Assembly (NCBI GenBank): GCA_903832395.1
Contig: CAILBF010000218.1
Span: 1 to 6,103, forward strand
Length of the DNA stretch: 6,103 nt
Reading direction: 5' to 3'
DNA from: an uncultured Actinomycetes bacterium
GTDB lineage: Bacteria; Actinomycetota; Actinomycetes; Nanopelagicales; Nanopelagicaceae
Below are positions 1 to 4,856 of the stretch, piece after piece; the first letter of the stretch is position 1; each line of letters starts with the position of its first letter. The notes beneath the pieces were generated by a model, which was given only the letters and a program-made list of their open reading frames with translations, was not told the DNA's origin and did not search any database. Made by a program: the position numbers and the translations under genes.

Positions 1-456
1 CCGGCATTTATTGATTTTCGTACATCTCTCTACCGACATGGCGATGTCGGAGAAGCTATTAACGAGTTGAAGGATCTTTTTCATCATCATGGTAGTGACC
101 AGATTTTCGAAGCGTTGCTGATATCTAAAACTCTCGGCGGTAGCGAACTACTGGCAATACTTAGAACGCTTGGAGATTTTCTACGTCAAGATTTAGCCCT
201 ACGGCGAGAAATTGAAGTCAAACATGGATGGATTAAAAACTCTGCCCACCTATCTGCTGCCGCCCCTTGGATTCTCTTACTTTTACTTTCAACTCAACCA
301 AGTACTGCGGCGGCATATTCAACACCTACGGGAAGTGCAATTTTGGTTGCCGGTTTGGTGATGACGGCTATTGCTTACCTATGGATGAATCGTTTGGGCC
401 GTTTGCCACAAACGCCGCGTGTGTTTACTGGTGCACAGCAAGGGAGGCAACGATGA
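1..456 (+). CDS. TadB-like type II secretion system F-family protein, 3' part
   Basis: The reading frame is open from base 1 and ends at TGA 454-456, so this is the last 151 codons of a gene that begins outside the window; the in-frame TTG at 67 is not needed as a start. An amphipathic helical segment (fragment residues about 15-80, with the piece LGGSELLAILRTLGDFLRQD) looks like the end of a T2SSF domain. It is followed by two hydrophobic segments at about 82-99 and 112-129 and a short basic tail. In Tad/Flp systems such proteins form the inner-membrane platform that couples the TadA ATPase to pilin assembly. The next gene overlaps it by four bases and is of the same family, as in tadB-tadC pairs. 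The choice of TadB rather than TadC rests on gene order only; the N-terminal half cannot be seen. Confidence 0.75.
   Translation, partial: PAFIDFRTSLYRHGDVGEAINELKDLFHHHGSDQIFEALLISKTLGGSELLAILRTLGDFLRQDLALRREIEVKHGWIKNSAHLSAAAPWILLLLLSTQPSTAAAYSTPTGSAILVAGLVMTAIAYLWMNRLGRLPQTPRVFTGAQQGRQR
441..447 (+). promoter_or_regulatory. ribosome binding site of the tadC-like gene
   Basis: AGGGAGG lies inside the end of the upstream gene, five bases before ATG 453. It decides the start of the downstream gene: the frame is open further back, to TTG 267, but the earlier part lies over the coding sequence of the upstream gene and is a shadow. Confidence 0.75.
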
Positions 457-1265
457 TTACAACAATCCTCATTGCAATGCTTTTCGCAGTTCCAGGTGGG
501 CTGCTATTTATCTTTGATAAGGACGCTGACCCATTAAAGGAGTTAGAACGTCGCGCCAAAGCTAGTGCTGCACAGGTTCGAGACAAAAGCGGAATTCACT
601 TACGTTTAGAAGAGCTTGGGCGAAGCAGCGAAGTTGATTATCAGAATTTCCGCATCCGCCAAATTGGCTTCTGCGTTGCAAGTGCAACGATGGCAATGGT
701 TCTGTTAATGGTCTCAAACCATGCACTTTTAACGTCATTACTGCCAGCCGGCCTAGTGGGCACTCTGGTCTTCGTGCTAATTGATAAACAGTTAACGGGC
801 CAAGTGAAAGCTCGCCGCCAAATAATTGAGGCTGAATTTCCAGCAGTAGTAGAGATGCTCACTTTGGCCATTGCCGCCGGTGAAACCCCAATGAGTGCCA
901 TGTTGAGAATTGCAGAGTCGGCTGATGGCGAACTATCGAAAGAATTTGCAAGAGTCATCGACGATGTGCGAACTGGCGAGCCATTGTACGTATGTCTGGA
1001 TGCGATGGGCCGTCGAGTTAAGTCAGTGATGATCCGCAGGTTTATCGATGCGATTGTTACTGCAACACTTCGAGGTGCACCATTAATTGAAGTTCTAACT
1101 CGACATGCCGTTGAAGCCCGCGCCAATCAGCGCAATATCGTCATGAACGCTGCAGGTAAGGCTGAAATCTCAATGATGATTCCAGTTGTCTTCCTTATCC
1201 TGCCTATCTCAATTCTCTTTGCCTTATGGCCATCACTTACAAATCTAAATCTCTTCGCAAGTTAA
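453..1265 (+). CDS. TadC-like type II secretion system F-family protein
   Basis: A 270-residue inner-membrane protein, about the usual size for TadC. Hydrophobic segments lie at residues about 1-21, 71-88, 92-110 and 240-260. The cytoplasmic region at about 125-230 has T2SSF features: the helix EFPAVVEMLTLAIAAGETPM, then an acidic helix and a conserved-looking ATLRGAPLIEVL stretch. The start is ATG 453 because it has a good AGGGAGG site and overlaps the previous stop as ATGA, a sign of translational coupling. With the TadB-like partner it probably forms the platform for a Flp/Tad pilus or a related assembly system. No pilin, TadA or TadZ gene is in view, so the system's substrate is unknown. 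It converges on whiB7, with only seven bases between the two stop codons and no obvious terminator. Confidence 0.8.
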   Translation: MITTILIAMLFAVPGGLLFIFDKDADPLKELERRAKASAAQVRDKSGIHLRLEELGRSSEVDYQNFRIRQIGFCVASATMAMVLLMVSNHALLTSLLPAGLVGTLVFVLIDKQLTGQVKARRQIIEAEFPAVVEMLTLAIAAGETPMSAMLRIAESADGELSKEFARVIDDVRTGEPLYVCLDAMGRRVKSVMIRRFIDAIVTATLRGAPLIEVLTRHAVEARANQRNIVMNAAGKAEISMMIPVVFLILPISILFALWPSLTNLNLFAS

Positions 1266-1272
1266 CCAAAAT

Positions 1273-1698
1273 TTACGCCGCACTTTCCTCGCGCTCTGAT
1301 TGACTAGAGGTAGGAGAAGCAATCTCTGGTTGAACAGTCAGCTTTTGAATTGGAGCGTTGACTTCGCGCGCAGCAACTTCAATCGCAGTTGGGCGACCGG
1401 CTTTGCGTTTGCGAGAAATGGCACGACCATCTTCAAACAACTCTCCGCCCCACACACCGGCTGGTTCTTTGCGAGATAACGCACCTTCTAAACATTGTGC
1501 GCGCACGGGACACCCACCACAGAGCGATTTAGCTTCGGCGATGGCCAACTCATCTTCGGAGAAGTACATCTCAGGATCTGCCGTATGGCAGGGCAAATTA
1601 AATGATGAACCGTCGCTATATGTGCCCGTTACGGCATCCAAACCGATCTTCTCATCTGCCCAGCCTGGTACTAGTAGTTCGCTGAAGAGAACGCTCAT
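1273..1698 (-). CDS. whiB7: WhiB7-type iron-sulfur transcriptional regulator
   Basis: A 141-residue WhiB-family protein. Four cysteines, C37, C60, C63 and C69 (C-x22-C-x2-C-x5-C), would bind a [4Fe-4S] cluster. The family turn GVWGGE is at 81-86, followed by a basic segment with an AT-hook-like core, RKRKAGRP, at 96-103. The stretches LPCHTADPEMYF and EPAGVWGGELF resemble mycobacterial WhiB7 more than other Wbl proteins, and the position downstream of uvrD2 and nudC supports this. WhiB7 binds the primary sigma factor and activates intrinsic antibiotic-resistance genes. The start is ATG 1698, with AGAGGTG six bases upstream; a TTG at 1737 in the same frame is less likely. Odd points are a 36-residue segment before the first cysteine, a polar tail of about 38 residues after the hook, and AGRP in place of the usual RGRP. 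Its leader has the parts of an attenuator. Confidence 0.9.
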   Translation of the reverse strand: MSVLFSELLVPGWADEKIGLDAVTGTYSDGSSFNLPCHTADPEMYFSEDELAIAEAKSLCGGCPVRAQCLEGALSRKEPAGVWGGELFEDGRAISRKRKAGRPTAIEVAAREVNAPIQKLTVQPEIASPTSSQSEREESAA

Positions 1699-1704
1699 CG
1701 TCCT

Positions 1705-1711
1705 CACCTCT
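1705..1711 (-). promoter_or_regulatory. ribosome binding site of whiB7
   Basis: On the minus strand AGAGGTG lies six bases before ATG 1698. It selects this start over the in-frame TTG at 1737, which has no comparable site. Confidence 0.7.
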
Positions 1712-1724
1712 TCTCTTTTGTTGG

Positions 1725-1743
1725 CTAACGTTTTCAATGTTAG
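1725..1743 (-). repeat. small inverted repeat ahead of the whiB7 ribosome binding site
   Basis: CTAAC (minus strand, 1743-1739) can pair with GTTAG (1729-1725) around a nine-base loop, and two more A-T pairs are possible inside after a mismatch. It lies 13 bases upstream of the AGAGGTG site and downstream of the terminator, so it would be present only in read-through mRNA. It is weak, and a role in translation or mRNA stability is speculation. Confidence 0.3.
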
Positions 1744-1794
1744 GTACTGCTCCGGTTGTTCCTAGTTGGTATTTAGTTTTTCTTTTGATAAATG

Positions 1795-1830
1795 AAAAAG
1801 GGCCCGAATCCTTTTGGATTCGAGGCCCTT
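1795..1830 (-). terminator. intrinsic terminator (attenuator) in the whiB7 leader
   Basis: Read on the minus strand, AAGGGCC-T-CGAATCC (1830-1816), loop AAAA (1815-1812), then GGATTCG-GGCCCTT (1811-1798) gives 14 base pairs with one bulged T. The stem is followed by T1797-T1795, making a run of five T's with the last two stem bases. The T run is on the minus-strand 3' side only, so it acts toward whiB7 and not toward uvrD2. It lies 22 bases after the stop of the leader ORF and 96 bases before the whiB7 start, which means it must be passed for whiB7 to be transcribed. It could also simply end the small upstream gene, but the competing pairing at 1816-1885 favours an attenuator. Confidence 0.85.
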
Positions 1831-1885
1831 GGCTTCTTGTTCTAATTCGATGTTATCGAGTAGAACCCCAAGTGGCCTCGTATCC
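1816..1885 (-). promoter_or_regulatory. candidate antiterminator pairing in the whiB7 leader
   Basis: On the minus strand the end of the leader ORF, GGATACGAGGCCACTTGG (1885-1868), is complementary to CCAAGGGCCTCGAATCC (1832-1816), which is the entire left arm of the terminator plus two bases. The pairing gives CTTGG/CCAAG (5 bp), a bulged A, CGAGGCC/GGCCTCG (7 bp), an A-A mismatch and GGAT/ATCC (4 bp): 16 pairs across a 35-base loop. It uses the same bases as the terminator stem, so only one structure can exist at a time. The first partner lies in codons 43-48 of the leader ORF, where a translating ribosome would cover it. The complementarity is directly visible; its use in regulation is inferred. 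Confidence 0.75.
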
Positions 1886-2011
1886 GGCATAAAAGGCTGC
1901 GTAGAACGCAGGCTTGGCCGTATGCATCGAGGCACGCTTATTGGTTGTATGAGCAGAAGGAATTACGGCAGAACGCATTGCGTCTGCTGATACGAATGAT
2001 GCTTTAACCAT
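1853..2011 (-). CDS. 52-residue leader ORF upstream of whiB7
   Basis: ATG 2011 to TAA 1853-1855 encodes 52 residues, beginning MVKASFVSADAMRSAVIPS and ending FYAAFYAGYEATWGSTR. The start has AAAGGAAG (2027-2020) eight bases upstream, and an in-frame TGA lies just before it, so the start is well fixed. There is no signal peptide, no obvious membrane helix and no domain I recognise. The first half is rich in Ser, Ala and Thr; the last third has six aromatic residues (F36, Y37, F40, Y41, Y44, W48). It lies between a candidate promoter and an intrinsic terminator, and codons 43-48 form one arm of the antiterminator. The best reading is a regulatory leader peptide for whiB7. The alternative is a small real protein whose own terminator follows it; the two are not exclusive. 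Confidence 0.7.
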   Translation of the reverse strand: MVKASFVSADAMRSAVIPSAHTTNKRASMHTAKPAFYAAFYAGYEATWGSTR

Positions 2012-2067
2012 ATTCGTTACTTCCTTTCGCTCTCATCCTCATTTCGCCAAGAAATGTAGGAATGGCA

Positions 2068-2107
2068 AGGGTAAAGCATGGGTAGAGGCCCGCGCAACCT
2101 AATTAAT
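2068..2107 (-). promoter_or_regulatory. candidate promoter of the whiB7 leader with upstream AT tract
   Basis: On the minus strand an AT tract ATTAATTA (2107-2100) is followed after two bases by TTGCGC (2097-2092, -35), 18 bases, and TACCCT (2073-2068, -10). Transcription would start near 2061-2063, giving a leader of about 360 nt to whiB7 and about 50 nt to the small ORF. In mycobacteria WhiB7 with the primary sigma factor recognises an AT-rich element just upstream of the -35 and activates its own promoter; the AT tract here is in that place. The -10 keeps only the TAnnnT core, as expected for an activator-dependent promoter. This was found by eye only. Confidence 0.5.
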
Positions 2108-2135
2108 CCAAAACCTCGATTTCTCCGGATTTTGG
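2108..2135 (-). terminator. weak inverted repeat after uvrD2, possible terminator
   Basis: CCAAAA (minus strand 2135-2130) pairs with TTTTGG (2113-2108), with one G-U and one C-G pair possible further in, around a loop of about 12 bases. It begins nine bases after the uvrD2 stop. The following sequence is ATTAATTAGG, not a clean T run, so it would be a poor intrinsic terminator. It lies immediately against the AT tract of the candidate whiB7 promoter. It may partly separate uvrD2 transcription from the whiB7 leader. Confidence 0.35.
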
Positions 2136-2144
2136 CAGAAATGC

Positions 2145-3818
2145 TCAGGAAATCAGGCCGGCTTCAACTAGAAAGCGTGAAGGCTTACCGCGATAGCTCA
2201 GGTGAAGATCGACTTTGGCACGTGTAATCCCAACATAGAACAGTCGGCGCTCTTCATCGATGGATGCCTGATCATTGCTCGTCGAGGAGTTTTCAAGGGG
2301 TAATAAGCCCTCGCTCACACCCATCAGAAATACACGCTCCCATTCAAGGCCCTTGGCTGCATGCAAAGTGGCAAGGGTTGTTACAGGCATTGTTGGCGGA
2401 TTGTTTTGTTGAACTCGATCTTCAAGTTCGCGTAAATAAGTGCGCAAATTCTTTGGAGTAAAGCCACTGTCGCCGTCTAATTCGCGGGCTAAGTGCAAGA
2501 GCGCGGCAATTCCATCGATATGCGCACCAGTTAAAAAGGGTTGAGCCAATGTGCGTAGTTCATCGAGCCACGAAACACCTTGCGTTGGAATAACGGAGGC
2601 GTTGCGGACTAACTTTAAAAACTCGCGCACATCTGGGCGATCGAAGAAGCGATCACTATTGCGAACTTGATAAGGCAACTTTGCAGCATTCATCGCGCGC
2701 TCTAACGAATTGAGTTGGCTGTTAGTGCGTGCAAGCACGGCAATCTCCTGGGCTTGTGTACCTTCGCTTAATAGCGACTTAATCCAATCAACGATGCCCG
2801 CAATTTCTGCGCTCTCATCTTTAAAGGCATCAACCGATGGCTTATCACCGTGATCATTGAGAGCAACTAGCTCTTGACCCATCTGGGCTTTGCGCAAAAT
2901 ACTATTAGCCATAAAAGTAATCTCGGGCGTAGAGCGATAACCGGTAGTTAAACGAACAACTTCGGCCTCTGGAAAGCGATTAGTAAAAGAGTTTAAGAAC
3001 ACTGGAGTAGCACCAGCAAAAGAGTAGATAGTTTGAGCTGGATCACCGACGACACAGATTTCTTGGCGAGAACCCAGCCAGGCATTAATAAGGCGCTGTT
3101 GCAACGGTGAAATATCTTGGTACTCATCGATCGTAAAGAAGCGGTATTGATCTTGAACGCGTTCACGAACTTCGCGCTCTTGTTCAATCATCGCAGTAGT
3201 CAATAAAAGTACGTCTTCGAAATCCATCGCCCGTTCCTGTTGTTTGACCGATTCATAAGCCGTATAGACCTTGGCGATCTGTTCGGCGTTTATGCGTGGC
3301 TTTACTGGGCGCTTACCGAGCTCGGATAAGTAATCGGCAGGGGCCACTTGTGAAACTTTGGCCCACTCAATCTCAGATGCGATATCGCGCATTAAATCCC
3401 GCGAAGTAATTGAAAGCTCTCCCGTTAATTCAGCGCGCTTAATGGCCTCGGTAATAAAACTTGTTTTAGATGTTATTAAATCCGGCGTACGACCCCCGAA
3501 GACTTGGGGCCAGAAGAAAGTGATTTGTTTGAGGGCGGCAGCGTGAATTGTTCGCGCTGATACGGCAGGTACTCCCAAGGAGCGAAGGCGCATTCGCATC
3601 TCCCCTGCTGCGCGCGCAGTGAAAGTTAATGCTAAAACTTTATGTGGATCCATCACGCCAATTGCTGCGGCATATGCGATGCGATGTGTGATTGCGCGAG
3701 TCTTTCCAGTGCCGGCACCTGCAATAACACAGACCGGGCCACGTGTGGCGAGGGCGACTGCGCGCTGCTCGTTATCTAGAGCTTCAAGAATCTCTTCGGC
3801 ACGAACGTCGTTACTCAC
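2145..3818 (-). CDS. uvrD2: UvrD2-like superfamily 1 ATP-dependent DNA helicase
   Basis: A 557-residue SF1A helicase that would unwind DNA 3'-to-5' using ATP. Motifs in order: Q motif LDNEQRAVAL (14-23), Walker A AGAGTGKT (33-40), Ia LALTFTARAAGEM (62-74), Walker B DEYQD (231-235), motif III GDPAQTIYSFAGA (258-270), a YRS motif IV shortly after, motif V with TLHAAKGLEW, and motif VI DEERRLFYVGITRAK (521-535). Only 22 residues follow motif VI. Mycobacterial UvrD2, about 700 residues, carries a four-cysteine motif and an HRDC domain there; both are absent, and the whole protein has only two cysteines, C30 and C255. The start is GTG 3818, with GGAGG nine bases upstream; TTG 3857 is an alternative giving 13 more residues. 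It follows nudC by 58 bases on the same strand and is probably co-transcribed with it. Confidence 0.9.
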   Translation of the reverse strand: MSNDVRAEEILEALDNEQRAVALATRGPVCVIAGAGTGKTRAITHRIAYAAAIGVMDPHKVLALTFTARAAGEMRMRLRSLGVPAVSARTIHAAALKQITFFWPQVFGGRTPDLITSKTSFITEAIKRAELTGELSITSRDLMRDIASEIEWAKVSQVAPADYLSELGKRPVKPRINAEQIAKVYTAYESVKQQERAMDFEDVLLLTTAMIEQEREVRERVQDQYRFFTIDEYQDISPLQQRLINAWLGSRQEICVVGDPAQTIYSFAGATPVFLNSFTNRFPEAEVVRLTTGYRSTPEITFMANSILRKAQMGQELVALNDHGDKPSVDAFKDESAEIAGIVDWIKSLLSEGTQAQEIAVLARTNSQLNSLERAMNAAKLPYQVRNSDRFFDRPDVREFLKLVRNASVIPTQGVSWLDELRTLAQPFLTGAHIDGIAALLHLARELDGDSGFTPKNLRTYLRELEDRVQQNNPPTMPVTTLATLHAAKGLEWERVFLMGVSEGLLPLENSSTSNDQASIDEERRLFYVGITRAKVDLHLSYRGKPSRFLVEAGLIS

Positions 3819-3876
3819 GTTCTCCAACCTCCGGTGACCTCGAGGCGGATTAAACAAGGAATCCGAGAGTTATAGA

Positions 3877-4827
3877 TCACGGTCTCCAACTTTCTCCACC
3901 AATTAAATCTTCAACTCCGTACCCAGATTTAGCGGTGTACCAACCTGTAATCATTTTGCGGGCAACTGAAATCGTTGGAGGAAGTAATAACTCCCCCGAA
4001 ATAATCGCTGCTTTCATTTCATCGCGGCTAAACCAACGTATCTCGGTAATTTCAACACCATCGGCCTTAGCAGTATCTGGATGATCAGTAATAGCTTCAA
4101 ATGCAATCATGATCGATGCTGGAAACGGCCAAGCTTGGGATGCTAAATAATTAATATCATTGCAATAGACCCCGGCCTCTTCAAAGACTTCGCGCGATAC
4201 GCACTCTTCAAAAGATTCACCCGGCTCGACAAAGCCAGCAAAAGTTGAGAATCGTTTCTCGGGCCAGATTGGCTGATGTCCAAGCAAAATGCGATCTGCG
4301 GCATCTTTAACTAACACAATAACTGCAGGATCTGTACGGGGATGATGTTGTGAAGAATCGTTAGCGCACACGCGCACGCTTCCACCTAAATCACTAACCG
4401 TTTCACTTCCACAACGCGAGCATCGAGGATGAGTTGCATGCCAATTGCTCAATCCCACTGCATGCATCGCAAGAGTTAATTCAACTTCGTCTAAATCTCC
4501 GCCGACTTCGCGCAAAGTTCGAAAACCATCAAACTTAACTTCGTCATCAGTTGGCTCATTGATCCAGGATGTCCTCCAAGCAAAATATGCCTGGCCTCCA
4601 TCGCGTGCCAAACCTAAGAAATATCGTTCGCCGGATTTAAAAGAGGAAGTCAGGAGCTCAACGCTTGCAGCGTTTAAAAAACGAAGTTCACCATCGTTGG
4701 CACCAATATGGCCATCAATTACCGGCAGAATCTGCGCAGATTGCCAGAGCAGGGCCAATTTCGCCGCATCGATACGAATGTCGCTTGAACGGTCGATGGG
4801 TGAGAGTGATTGATTTCGTGCGCTCAT
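3877..4827 (-). CDS. nudC: NudC-type NAD(+)/NADH pyrophosphatase (Nudix hydrolase)
   Basis: A 316-residue Nudix enzyme. The family hydrolyses NADH to NMNH and AMP and removes NAD caps from RNA 5' ends. A divergent N-terminal domain (to about 125) is followed by a zinc ribbon: C136, C139, C154 and probably H161, just before PRTDPAVIVLV. This three-Cys form is what I would expect of actinobacterial NudC. The Nudix box GFVEPGESFEECVSREVFEEAGV is at 198-220 with all Gx5Ex7REUxEExGU residues. SQAWPFPAS at 230-238 matches the NADH-specific SQPWPFPxS array with one change (P to A). The start is ATG 4827; no Shine-Dalgarno is visible and a TAGTCT -10-like element is 10 bases upstream, so the mRNA may be leaderless or nearly so. 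In-frame codons further upstream overlap the divergent gene and are not used here. Confidence 0.9.
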   Translation of the reverse strand: MSARNQSLSPIDRSSDIRIDAAKLALLWQSAQILPVIDGHIGANDGELRFLNAASVELLTSSFKSGERYFLGLARDGGQAYFAWRTSWINEPTDDEVKFDGFRTLREVGGDLDEVELTLAMHAVGLSNWHATHPRCSRCGSETVSDLGGSVRVCANDSSQHHPRTDPAVIVLVKDAADRILLGHQPIWPEKRFSTFAGFVEPGESFEECVSREVFEEAGVYCNDINYLASQAWPFPASIMIAFEAITDHPDTAKADGVEITEIRWFSRDEMKAAIISGELLLPPTISVARKMITGWYTAKSGYGVEDLIGGESWRP

Positions 4828-4837
4828 GTTAGGCGTC

Positions 4838-4850
4838 AGACTACTAGCAT
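4838..4850. promoter_or_regulatory. back-to-back -10 elements of the nudC / EEP divergent pair
   Basis: In the 29-base gap, TAGCAT (4845-4850, plus strand) is exactly six bases before ATG 4857. TAGTCT (minus strand, 4843-4838) is ten bases before ATG 4827. The two are separated by one base and point away from each other. Neither gene has a Shine-Dalgarno sequence, which fits leaderless or near-leaderless transcripts, common in Actinobacteria. I see no convincing -35 for either; each would lie inside the other gene. Confidence 0.45.
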
Positions 4851-4856
4851 CGCCCC

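Noticed and set aside
267..452. N-terminal extension of the TadC-like gene back to TTG 267
   Set aside because: It lies over the coding region of the TadB-like gene, is Cys- and Gly-rich nonsense by composition, and the ATG at 453 has a proper ribosome binding site and an ATGA overlap.
641..1126. 161-codon minus-strand open frame inside tadC
   Set aside because: Low-complexity Ser/Thr/Arg/Ala composition typical of an antisense shadow of a real membrane-protein gene.
1358..1765. 135-codon plus-strand open frame across whiB7 and its leader
   Set aside because: It is antisense to a clear WhiB7 protein and crosses its start region, with no recognisable motif and no good ribosome binding site; a shadow frame.
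1796..1830. Bidirectional terminator also serving the plus strand (tadC)
   Set aside because: On the plus strand the stem is followed by TT... then GG, not a T run, and it is over 500 bases past the tadC stop with whiB7 in between.
2053..2058. TACATT as an alternative -10 for the whiB7 leader
   Set aside because: The hexamer 17 bases upstream is CCATGC, a poor -35; TACCCT at 2073-2068 pairs better with TTGCGC and the AT tract.
4445..4813. 122-codon plus-strand open frame within nudC
   Set aside because: Antisense to the zinc-ribbon and N-terminal region of an intact NudC; Ser/Lys/Pro-rich, no motif.
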